This document shows positions 21,509-31,370 of a DNA stretch of 64,000 nt, piece after piece. Numbering within the stretch: position 1 is the stretch's first letter; each line of letters opens with the position of its first letter. The notes under the pieces are model-generated. The model ran no database searches. It was not told where the DNA came from and saw nothing but the letters and a program-made list of their open reading frames with translations. The DNA is from Anadara kagoshimensis (taxonomy: Eukaryota > Mollusca > Bivalvia > Arcoida > Arcidae), in assembly GCA_021292105.1 (NCBI GenBank), contig CM037870.1, positions 31,801,905-31,865,904 on the forward strand, read 5' to 3'. The translations under genes were made by a program, and so were the position numbers.

Positions 21509-23188
21509 TTATGTTTTATGTATGTACGGTTGCTTCATTATGTATTGTCCAATCTCTGCAAACATACCAGATGATTCCATTAAAACCGTCTCATTTGCAT
21601 ATTCCGGAGGATCGGGGAATGTAAAATGTATCGCATAAGCGTCTTTTCTCCAATCGAAAGGTTGCGATTCCATGAAATTTTTATATTCTTTTTTAAAAAT
21701 AGGGTGACACTTTAATCGAAAACACATAACCTGTAATCGTTTTTCAATATGTATGGTCCGTGGATATTTTTCAAAGGTTTTATATGGCAGTTGTAAAGCA
21801 TTGAAATAAAAATCTTTAGATCTATAGTTTATCAAAGATTGTTGCCATAATCTCACGAAATCTGACCCTGGTTTTGCCATAAAGACTCCAAGATTCATAG
21901 CGTCAGGATAACCGTCCGATGACATGTGATCAAAGTTTACAATGGCGTCATATCCGGTGTTCAAAAGGTCATCTATAGGCTTTAGCCATAAAACATCCCA
22001 GTCCATATATATACCGCCATATTTTAAAAGAACGTCTGCTCGTATGATATCACTTTTATGCTGGGTGAATAAAACTCTTTTTCCAAAAATATATGACGGC
22101 GCCTCTCTAAGAACCCAGACAATTCTAGAGTCGTTTTTAAATTCGTCCAAATATTTTCCATACAGCCCTTTATCGCCGTGTATATATACTTTATCAGGGT
22201 TTAAAATAACTAATATACTTCTTAATGAAAGGTACATCATAAATTCCATTTCTTTTTCTCGAAACCAAACTAAATGAATAATTTTTGGTATTGTTCCGGG
22301 GAGGTTTTTCCTGGGGACCACTACTTTCCTTTCACCGTATAATATCAACCGGGATAAGCTACCTAGAGAATTATTCAATGTCATGATATCACGTGGGTAT
22401 AGTGCTGATGGCACATGCGCACAATCAAAACGTTGTTTCGTGAAATTGCTGAATGAGCTAATAGATATACAAGTGATCGATGACGGAAAATGAGTCAGCG
22501 GTTCTTTCAATTTCAAGTTATTTTTTAGAGCTCGGAGGTGTTTATTTTTCGGACTAGATACCAACATACTAATCCTACCCATATCATTTAAACTGATCAG
22601 GAACTCTTCTCGTCTGATATTTCGGATTTTCTCTGTCACAATAAGATCGTCTGCTACAAATATCCCACCTCGATCATCTAAAACGGCTATCGGAAACCAA
22701 ACGCCGCAGCCATTTTCTTCACCATCCCAATGTTCAGGTAACATCTTTACTACCAATCCTGATATGGTTTGTTTTAGATCTTGTAGCCACAGATTATATT
22801 TATCATCAATTAATGAGATGTCATATTTAGTATAAAATTCGATGCTGTCTGGTTGTAATAGTTTCCAAACACTCATAATGCTTAAATAATTCTCAAATGT
22901 GATGGAAGAGTTCTTGCACCAAACGTAATGAACTGTTTTTGGAATGGTGCCATTTTCTAGTTCATCTAAGGTGATTTGAGGCAAACCCTCTTCAATGTCT
23001 GAGTACATGAGTACTGCACTACCAGCATTCTTTCCACTAACTCCCTTGGCTATAACCGTTGACGGTGAATGTGTTGAGTAAACTACCTCTGTGAAAGCAT
23101 ACATCTGGATGATTGAATAAAGAAATATGGAAAATGTAATTAAGAAAATACACTTTCTTCTATAACGTTGAAGTAATTTTAATGCCAT
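21509..23188 (-). CDS. Type II membrane glycosyltransferase, duplicated GT32-like domain (559 aa)
   Basis: Predicted to transfer a sugar from a nucleotide sugar in the Golgi lumen; donor and acceptor are unknown. It is a single 1,680-nt ORF with no intron. Residues 12-30 are a membrane anchor after a short basic cytosolic tail. Two related halves follow. The first has IPKTVHYVW (82-90) and DDRGGIFVADD (171-181). The second has IPKIIHLVW (300-308), RADVLLKYGGIYMDWD (383-398) and NLGVFMAKPGSDF (432-444). The second half has the DxD metal/sugar-nucleotide motif (D396, D398) of the sugar-binding DXD family (Pfam Gly_transf_sug type). The first has Ala in place of the first Asp and is probably inactive. 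N-glycosylation sequons occur near N93, N248, N272, N352 and N532. The start is the first Met before the hydrophobic segment. It converges with the TSP1 gene. Confidence 0.88.
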   Translation of the reverse strand: MALKLLQRYRRKCIFLITFSIFLYSIIQMYAFTEVVYSTHSPSTVIAKGVSGKNAGSAVLMYSDIEEGLPQITLDELENGTIPKTVHYVWCKNSSITFENYLSIMSVWKLLQPDSIEFYTKYDISLIDDKYNLWLQDLKQTISGLVVKMLPEHWDGEENGCGVWFPIAVLDDRGGIFVADDLIVTEKIRNIRREEFLISLNDMGRISMLVSSPKNKHLRALKNNLKLKEPLTHFPSSITCISISSFSNFTKQRFDCAHVPSALYPRDIMTLNNSLGSLSRLILYGERKVVVPRKNLPGTIPKIIHLVWFREKEMEFMMYLSLRSILVILNPDKVYIHGDKGLYGKYLDEFKNDSRIVWVLREAPSYIFGKRVLFTQHKSDIIRADVLLKYGGIYMDWDVLWLKPIDDLLNTGYDAIVNFDHMSSDGYPDAMNLGVFMAKPGSDFVRLWQQSLINYRSKDFYFNALQLPYKTFEKYPRTIHIEKRLQVMCFRLKCHPIFKKEYKNFMESQPFDWRKDAYAIHFTFPDPPEYANETVLMESSGMFAEIGQYIMKQPYIHKT

Positions 23189-24092
23189 TTTGTATTGGAA
23201 TAAAATCGCTTAAACGGTGTCTGTTCGTAAATATGGCGTATCCTGGCTTTACATCTGGAATAACAACTTGGTTTACCAGTATTATTTATATTGATATGAT
23301 CTAGGACAACACCAATAAAATACTACATCTTTAAATCCGGATGCATCCTTTTTCTGCTTCCTCTGAGATATTAAACTATGTACTGAAATAAACAATAAAA
23401 ATGTTTATATCTGATCACAGAGTATTTGTAGAGTTTAAAGTGAACGGGGAAGTAATAGAAGCTTGTTACCGTATGCGTATATTCACGCCTTCACACGCCT
23501 TATTTGTAGAGCGCGTCAAGTTTGACCTTTAATTTGAATATTTAAACAGGCATTTTCATTGTGTTATTTAGAGGCTAAATAGTTGATATATAGGAATAGA
23601 TGATAGTGCAATTAGGTACAGGGTGGTTATAGTAATGGAACGTGCTGTCTTACCTATAAGCCCAATTGAAGGTCAAACAGCAAGGTCAAGCTTGACGCAC
23701 TATAGCATCCATCCTAATAAAATAGACGTGTTGTAAATATTGCAGTCTAATTGTGAACAACTTATAGCAAAGTTTCTGAAAATGGATATGGAAGTTGTAG
23801 TTACTTCGTGTAATCCAAATCTCAAACCACATTGAACTCAATATAATTGTATACTTGCGTGTGTCAACTTACAACCAAACACTACAAATATAGGTCATTC
23901 ACGATATGATGGCAGAGCGTTTATAAACACCCGTGAGTCTTATAAGGCAAACAACATCGACCTGTCCGCTTGACCTTTGAATTAAATATATGTATTCATT
24001 ACGGACGAGTAAATTCAAGTAATAGGGACCATGCGTGTATATTTCGTCTACCTGATGTGAACAATAATAATTATTCACAATGTGCATATATA

Positions 24093-25034
24093 TTAAGGGT
24101 CATCTAAGTAGGAAAATTCAAGTGAAAACCATTTGGTTGAAAAGCACGAGGGGTATAATTATGAAATTACCTACACAAGCGTGAAGATTTATAAATAAAA
24201 ATACAACAGGAATTGATAATTTAAGAAATTTTATAATATTTGTTGCATGTTTTTATGAAAATTGTCCAAAAATACACGTGTTGGGAAAATAGTTTACACC
24301 TTGTATAACGAATTAATTTTAAAAAATGAAAAGATATTAAGATAGTCAACAACGTCATAGAGCAGTGCATAGGGGCCAGAGTTTGTTAAAGAAATACAAG
24401 GTTTTTGAAAACTCGACAATTTACGGTTGAGGTTATCTACGATTTAATTTCCTTTAAAAATGCGTGTACCAGGCGTGATATTTATATTTTAAGGTCACTC
24501 TTATCCAAAATGCAACAAGTCACTAAAAGTGCACGTTCACACAACTATATAAAGCCAAATATGCCTCAACAATAATCAAGTAATATACAAACTTAGCTTT
24601 TATAATCTTCCCTTGGATCGTTGGTAGCCTTAGAATATGAACTATCACGCCTGGTACACGCATTTTTAAAAGGAAAACAAATCATAGAAAACCTCCACCG
24701 TAAATTGTCGAGTTTTCAAAAACCTCGTATTTCTTTAACAAACTCTGGCCCCTTTGCACTGCTCTATGACGTTGACTATCTTAATATCTTTTCATTTTTT
24801 TTTTAAATTAATTCGTTATACAAAGTGTAAGCAGTTTTCCACAACACGTATTTTTGCACAATTTCCTTTAAAAAATGCAACAAATATTTTATAAACTCTT
24901 AAATTATTAATTCCTGTTGTATTTTTATTTATAAATCTTTACACTTGTGTAGGTAATTTCATAATTATACTCCTTTTTCACTCTTTTCAACCAAATGGTT
25001 TTCACTTGAATTTTCCTACTTAAATGACTCTTAA
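24093..25034. repeat. Large imperfect inverted repeat, arms about 400 bp
   Basis: The left arm 24093-24494 is complementary to the right arm 24628-25034 around a loop of about 133 nt. Matching landmarks include AAGTGAAAACCATTTGGTTG with CAACCAAATGGTTTTCACTT, and GCGTGTACCAGGCGTGATA with TATCACGCCTGGTACACGC. Short AGGTCAAACGGACAG-type motifs recur on both flanks (about 23960, 25095, 25180) and again near 48660 and 48840. It is non-coding. Either a foldback transposon or two head-to-head copies would explain it. Confidence 0.8.
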
Positions 25035-25727
25035 CTGCGAATCCTAACGTTACCTATTTATTGGGTGAATCATCCTTTAGGAATTTTTCCTATTTAAAGG
25101 TCAAACGGACAGTTCAATGTTGTTTGCCTACACCTACATGACAAAGTATATTTATAGGCCATATGGGTAAACAACATTGACCTGACCTCTTGAACTTTAA
25201 TTAAAGTATTAATTATGGACAAGTGCGTTTTATGTTTAGGTGTCACAAGTGTTTATTTCGTTCACATAATGGGGAGCACTAGTTGCGCATGTATCCTAAA
25301 AATACTCATAAATTGGATGGATCCATTTATATGAATATTCTTAAGGAAAGGTCAAGTGGACATCTCGTTGTTGTTTGACTAGGCAAAAATTTGGGGAAAA
25401 TGAGACTGTGACTGAAAATGCAGAATCACTTGTTGATAATGCATAAGAGGGGCTAGAAGTTGCAGTGTCGGACCAAATCAGTTCCTCGTGTAAATGCAAA
25501 AGATTTGGAAAAAACATTAGAAAAATGCAATATCGTCACAGAATAAAAAATAGCTATTCTTAGTAAGCTTTTTAGTTCAAAAGAATAACGTATTCGTTAA
25601 TAAAGAATTCGTAAAAACCAGAAAACCATCAAAGCATCTATGGACTTTTAGTAAAACACTTGTGAAGAAAATTGTACTGTGGTGCCGCTACTTGCAGCCA
25701 CAATCATATATCTCTTCAACCCCTTGT

Positions 25728-26030
25728 AACAACTGCAGTAACTCAGTTGGTAGAGTGCTCGCTCCGTAAGTGGGGGGTCGTAGGTTTGAACCCCGACCGG
25801 ACCTGACTCAAGACCATTCTTTCGCCAAGCACTGGGCATGAGGAAATGAAAGTCGCAGTACTTTTGGATTGGAACTTAAAATGAACTAAGTCCAGTGTCA
25901 CAGTAGACGTGGCTCAATGAGGTCATCATAAATAGGCAAAGTTTCTGCATCTTTGTCTATAGCTGGCGACGTCTCGATATGAGTGAAATATTCTTGACTG
26001 GGACGTTAAACCCCATTTCTAAACGCAACT
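25728..26030 (+). mobile_element. tRNA-headed SINE, family B, intact head
   Basis: The A box TAACTCAGTTGGTAGAGTGC and the B box GTAGGTTTGAACCCCGACC are both present. The body runs to GACTGGGACGTTAAACCCC. The head resembles a tRNA, but the shared 3' body identifies a SINE. Confidence 0.75.
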
Positions 26031-26750
26031 CTTTAACCCCTCTTTAAAATTGTTATTTTCACCTTTTCGACAACCCTGTTTTCTGCAACTTACTATATTG
26101 TTCAGCATTTGAATCAGTAGATAACCATGACCTCGGACTCTTCAGAGTTCCAATTATTACATCCTTCTCCCCTATCCGGTACTATGGTTTCCCCCGCCTG
26201 CTCACACATTAGCAACAAAGTGATTATTTATTTATTTACTTATTTATTTATTTTGATACTTTTGGGCTGGTCTCAAATTAAATGCAATATTTTATTTACA
26301 TTCGCGACACTCCGCAATTAAAACACATACATAATGCCTTTCTGTCTATCGGTATATAGACAAAGCTGAGTAGATTTACGTTTTATGGCATATATCTGCA
26401 TAAAAAATTAAGATTTCTGGTACAAAAAATACTTAGTTTTTCGGTGGTTTGAATTTTAAAACTATGTATTGACTGTAAAGTCATGGTAATTCTCAATACA
26501 AATGAACGAAAAGCAATCAAAAACATTTGAAAATAAATTCTGTTACAAAAATGCATGCTACATACCTTTGGCACATTCTTCCAACAAAAGACTCTTAGTA
26601 CTACAATTAAATAAATCAACTGACCTGGTTATTGGTGTTGTGTCCGAGTAATCCATATTTAATGACCATTGTTGTAATTCGGATTTACAAGTATTATATT
26701 ATCGATTGATTTTTTTACTTATACTCATTGTACACGTTATCCAGTACTGG

Positions 26751-26930
26751 CCTGTCGAAAGTTTAACACTAAGCTAACGAATGAATACAAACTTAATTCT
26801 GGTCCTTGTTAGCTATATATTGGCAACTTTTCCACAGTTATTAACTATCTGTTGGTTATCTAGGACAAGGTCACTCGACAGGTGAGCTTTGAGTCCTTTT
26901 CGTGAGCTCAGTGTTAAACTTTCGACAGGT
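26751..26930. mobile_element. MITE with CCTGTCGAAAGTTTAACACT ends
   Basis: The left end CCTGTCGAAAGTTTAACACT is matched at the right by AGTGTTAAACTTTCGACAGG, a perfect 20-bp inverted terminal repeat. A second, more diverged copy is at 42415-42597. It is non-coding. Confidence 0.75.
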
Positions 26931-27094
26931 CTGTATCGTATATCTGGTGTGTAGTCTTAATCATTATTGATAAGCTAGACTATCTGATTCCACCACACAA
27001 AGATAAGTACTGTCCTGTTCATTATAGCATTGCTCACGGTAATAGCTGTTTCTGATGTTGAAGCAAAAACTTTTACCCAACGTCTCCTTTTACA

Positions 27095-27303
27095 TTGATT
27101 GATTGAATGAATGAATGAATGAATGAATGAATGAATGAATGAAATGAATGAATGAATGAATGAATGAATGAATGAATGAATGAATGAATGAATGATTGAT
27201 TGATTGATTGACTGACTGACTGACTGACTGACTGACTGACTGACTGACTGATTGATTGACTGACTGACTGTGGCTGACTGATTGATTGATTGATTGATTG
27301 ATA
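27095..27303. repeat. Compound tetranucleotide microsatellite
   Basis: The sequence has (TGAA)n, then (TGAT)n, then (TGAC)n, then (TGAT)n again. Frames across it give Ser/His/Phe/Ile or Asn/Gln/Ser/Val runs that are not genes. Confidence 0.95.
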
Positions 27304-27309
27304 AATTGA

Positions 27310-27622
27310 ATGTAGTGTAACGTTGAAATCAAGAATATTTCACTTATATCGGACAATTACCAGCTATAGGTGAAATTGCAGAAATTTTATCCTTTGCAGT
27401 GCGCTCAGGGCAATGTACAGAGAGAGTTCTTTAACGTACCACACCAGTCGTGACATGGAGCATCGGTTTTAAGGTCTCTTCCAAAAGACTCTGTGGCTTC
27501 CATTTCTAAATGCCTAGTGTTTGGCGAAACAGCCACTACCCTTTTCAAACATTGGTCAGACCCCGGCCGGGGGTTCGAACCCACGACTTCCCACATACAG
27601 AGCTAACACATTTCCAACTTGG
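27310..27622 (-). mobile_element. tRNA-headed SINE, family B, inverted
   Basis: On the plus strand it begins with the 3' end complement (TCAAGAATATTTCACTTATA) and ends with the complement of the B box (CCGGGGGTTCGAACCCACG). Confidence 0.7.
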
Positions 27623-28412
27623 CTTCTGTAGTAGTGCCTCTTTTAAGAGTAACGTTTTTAGGATTTACCTTTCCAAAAGTTGTATGATTTAAATTATTCA
27701 TTAGTATTAATAACTAATATGTTCATGATTATAAGTTAAATTCCATACGAATTTGTAATTTTTACCTCATATAGAAAAGAATTTTCTAGAATAGATGGAC
27801 AACCAGGATATTGAATATAATGTAAACTTTGAGAACTGTCTCTTGAGAGCCAAATACCCCCCTCCGTCCGAATATCTGCCTCGACCTTTCCGATATGACC
27901 TTGGTTCAAGGTCATGACATAACTTTGGACCATGGAAATCATTCATGTGAAGTTTTATGGCAGTCGTCCAAAGCAGTTATGAGATATGGCCTGGAAAGAT
28001 TTTACACGGACGGACAGAGAGACAGTCAGATATGGTGATTCCTATATACCCTCCTCAAACTAGTTTGCGGGGGGGGGGGGGGGGGGGGGAGGGGTATAAT
28101 AATTAAAACTTACGACTTAACAGTAGTAAATATCACCACTAAACTTGCCATTACTACAACATTGACATTGACAGGAACATGTCCATATGTTGTCACAATA
28201 GGCGAAGATAATGAAATCAAAGTAATACAAACTCTCAAGTCTTTAAATCTTAACTATATGAACCACTGGGGTAGTAAAATAAACGGAATAGTCGTTTAAT
28301 CCTCTACTATACAGGTCAAAATCGATCAATCTGGATTGGTTTTCCTCCCGGATTTTTTCGTTTTTTCTGTTTTCTGTCTCTCATTCGTAAAAACACCATC
28401 ATTAAAATATAA

Positions 28413-28580
28413 ATAATACTAATTCATGTCCAAATCACAATCACAAAGTAAAGTCAAATTTTGAAACTTACAGTTAGGTTAAACTTGTGAACTTCCACAA
28501 GGGAAGTGAAGCCGGGTATTCCGGAATAGTTAGAACCATCTGTTTAGCTAGCTAAACCATATTGACTACATTTTACACAG
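28413..28580 (-). mobile_element. LINE-like 3' tail, inverted
   Basis: TACTAATTCATGTCCAAATC, GTGAACTTCCACAAGGGAAG and TCTGTTTAGCTAGCTAAACC are in order. It lies directly upstream of a family B SINE. Confidence 0.65.
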
Positions 28581-28602
28581 GTAAGCTCTAAAACATGTGA
28601 AC

Positions 28603-28948
28603 CAATGCGGTAGCTCAGTTGGTAGAGTGCTCGCTCCGTAAGTGGGAGTTCGTGTGTTCGAATCCCGACCGGGTCTGACCTAAGACTTGAAAATGGGTAG
28701 TGATTGTTCTTTCACCAAGCATTCGGCATCATGAAATGAAAGTCACGGTTCTTTAGGATGGGAACTGAAAGTAAACGAGACCCCGTGTCGGTGGACTTGG
28801 CACGATAAAGATCCTTGCTGTAAAATGCCATCAGCGCAACGCACAGGCAAAATTTCTTCACTTTCGCCTATAGCTGGCGACGTCTTGATATAAATGAAAT
28901 ATTCTTGACTGGGACGTTAAACACCATTACTCAACTCAACTCAACTCT
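28603..28948 (+). mobile_element. tRNA-headed SINE, family B, best copy
   Basis: The head is intact: GCGGTAGCTCAGTTGGTAGA (A box region), TGCTCGCTCCGTAAGTGGG and TGTGTTCGAATCCCGACC (B box). The body is GGGTCTGACCTAAGACTTG ... ACTGGGACGTTAAACACCAT. The tail is repeated ACTCA. It is the best reference copy for the family in this window. Confidence 0.8.
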
Positions 28949-29152
28949 AAAATAAGTGACATCTGTCATACATATATAATACAAACATTACAACTCCCAA
29001 GGGCTTCCAGTAAAAAGGAAATCGTCTTGTTTTCTTGTTCTTTATGTTTTTGTTTTATGCTCTTATCTACTTGGGCTATTTTAAAGTACAATGTACATGT
29101 TTGTTCTACAAATTCCATCTGTTTTCTTATTTAGTGTTTACTATATTATTGT

Positions 29153-29962
29153 ACGAAAGCCTATTAAGCTCACGAATAAAAAAATTAAAAGGCGTAATAA
29201 CGCGAAAAAAGGCGTTATAATGCGAAAAAAGGCGTAATAACGCGAAATAAAGGCGTAATAACGCGAATTGAAAGGCGTTATAACGAGAAATAAAGGCGTT
29301 ATAATGCGAAAAAAGGCATTATAACGCCTTTAGAAAGACGTAATAACGCGAATTGAAAGGCGTTATAACGCGAAATTAAGGCGTAATAACGCGAATTGAA
29401 AGGCATTATAACGCGAAATAAAGGCGTTATAATGCGAAAAAAGGCATTATAACGCCTTTTGAAAGGCGTAATAACGCGAATTGAAAGGCGTTATAACGCG
29501 AATTAAAAGGCGTAATAACGCGAAGTGAAAGGCGTTATAATGCCTTTTTGTCTGTATATAGAGCAGTCACTTCCCTGGAGAATGTTAACAACCCTTACCA
29601 CAAACAGATTGGTTTTAGTTTGAATAGCTTAAGGCAACTGCAGATATATCCATACTAAGATGTCACAAATGTCATTTAATCAAGCGATTGACAATTGGAC
29701 AGGAACTTTTTAATAAATAGCCATGTGTACATTGCCAATGTTTATCAATGTTTATATTTCAGATTACTTAAAAGATTTCCATCCCCATATATAAAATGAC
29801 ACTCTTTATGAAACAAAATCCAACACTTTAACATTGAAAAGAAACCTTTCTTTCTGTTTGTTCATTTCAGCGCAGGATCGGATGATGTGCAGTTCTTTTT
29901 AATTTTCATAGAATAAATACATATAAAACAGCTTATTACATTACATATAGTTGTGCAGGAAA

Positions 29963-30010
<48 letters not shown>

Positions 30011-30454
30011 TTAATATGTATGTATAGTGGGGGGGGGGGGGGGGGGTAGAGATTAAACCCCAGGACCTCCACATCATTATGGAAGGCATATTAACTTCGC
30101 ATTAATAAGCCTTTATTTCGCGTTATAACGCCTTTCGATTCGCGTTATTACGCCTTTCTAAAGGTGTTATTACGCCTTTTAAATTCGCATTATTACGCCT
30201 TTATTTCGCGTTATAACGCCTTTCAATTCGCGTTATTACGCTTTTCTAAAGGCGTTATAACGCTTTTTAATTCGCGATATAACGCCTTTCAATTCGCATT
30301 ATTACGCCTTTATTTCGCGTTATAACGCCTTTCAATTCGCGTTATTACGACTTTCTAAAGGCGTTATAACGCCTTCTTTCGCATTATAACGCCTTTATTT
30401 CGAGTTATTACGCCTTTTATTTTATTTTTATTCATGAGCTTAATAGGCTTTCGT
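29153..30454. mobile_element. 1.3-kb foldback element with long sub-repeated inverted arms
   Basis: The outer ends are inverted (ACGAAAGCCTATTAAGCTCA at 29153; TGAGCTTAATAGGCTTTCGT at 30435-30454). Both arms, about 29153-29545 and 30090-30454, are arrays of an approximately 20-bp unit such as AAAGGCGTTATAACGCGAA, in opposite orientation. ATTATTGT flanks both ends (29145-29152 and 30455-30462) as a target-site duplication; the matching stretch can be read as up to 10 bp. The roughly 540-bp middle has no transposase ORF but holds a (CA)n tract and a poly(G) run. The architecture recalls non-autonomous foldback or Mutator-like elements, and an 8-bp duplication also fits hAT. Confidence 0.85.
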
Positions 30455-31182
30455 ATTATTGTACACGTACATGCGTATGTGACAAATATATATAGAAAGC
30501 ATATACATGTAACATATAAAAGTTGACGGAGTGACCGAAGGTAAAGGTTTAATAGAATTGGCTATGGTAACCGGACATAATATTGTGACGCAACCCCAGA
30601 ATAAGAGCAGCATATTGCAACAAAAACTGCAAATATTATATAAACTCAAGTATTCGACAACCTGTCGGCTATGGGCGTCTCATGAATTATCTTTTGTGCA
30701 CTGAAGATTCCATTGTGACCTACAAAATGTAGACAGCAAATCGGAGATGGTTAGCGTTTCATAAATGCAGACTCTAGTCCAATAAACAATGTATTATGGC
30801 CGATATCTATCTCTGATCAACATATACTGGTCCAGTTGGGTAAACGTAGAAAGATTGGTCAAAAATATGGAATAATGCACTAGATAACGTGTATTATAGA
30901 TTCTATAGTGACTGACTAGATTAACAAGCAAATAGACGTTGGTAATGCATAAGTCTAACATTTTCAGCTATGTTAATGTTCCATTAACCATTTTTCAGAG
31001 TCTTCTTATGTTTAGTTCAGCTTTTGATTGCATAGAATGAAGACTGAATGCCGCACCTGTCTATTGACTCTATATCTAATTCTTTCATTGAATTGGATTT
31101 TATCATGTACTAGTCAAGAATATTCCACTTATATAAAGTATAGGTGAACTGTCATAACCTTTGACCTTTGCAATATACTTTG

Positions 31183-31218
31183 CTCTCTCTCTCTCTCTCT
31201 CTCTCTGCAATATACTTT

Positions 31219-31291
<73 letters not shown>
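31183..31291. repeat. (CT)n and (CA)n compound microsatellite
   Basis: A short CT run, a repeated GCAATATACTTTGCTC segment, a second CT run and then a CA run lie side by side, just 3' of the minus-strand C1q gene. A family B SINE 3' fragment (about 31113-31180, inverted) precedes it. Confidence 0.92.
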
Positions 31292-31296
<5 letters not shown>

Positions 31297-31370
31297 AAAT
31301 ATACACAAATATATTAAAAAGTAATTTGTTGTTTTTAATTTCCATCGTAATCATTTCACAATCTAATCAC

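Larger units (their letters stand above)
23189..31370. other. Gene-poor interval rich in foldback and satellite DNA
   Basis: No credible exon was found on either strand across this 8-kb stretch. It holds a large inverted repeat (24093-25034), three family B SINEs, a hairpin-ended MITE (26751-26930), TGAA/TGAC/TGAT microsatellites, a poly(G) run (about 28069-28090), the 1.3-kb foldback element (29153-30454) and CT/CA tracts. The first few hundred bases presumably contain the promoter of the minus-strand glycosyltransferase gene, but no motif could be assigned. Confidence 0.6.

Noticed and set aside
21942-22277. Plus-strand 111-codon ORF
   Set aside because: It is antisense to the glycosyltransferase catalytic half and has no features of its own.
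24621-24806. ORFs in the large inverted repeat
   Set aside because: The corresponding frame in the opposite arm is broken, so there is no sign of coding constraint.
27090-27356. Minus-strand Ser/Gln/His/Ile-rich ORF
   Set aside because: It is translation of tetranucleotide microsatellites.
28603-28680. Functional tRNA gene (also at 9508, 25728, 33161)
   Set aside because: The A and B boxes are present, but each is joined to a shared non-tRNA body found in all copies, so these are SINE heads. The heads do not fold cleanly with a mature acceptor end.
29862-30089. Minus-strand ORF with a Cys-Val run
   Set aside because: It is translation of the (CA)n and poly(G) tract inside the foldback element.
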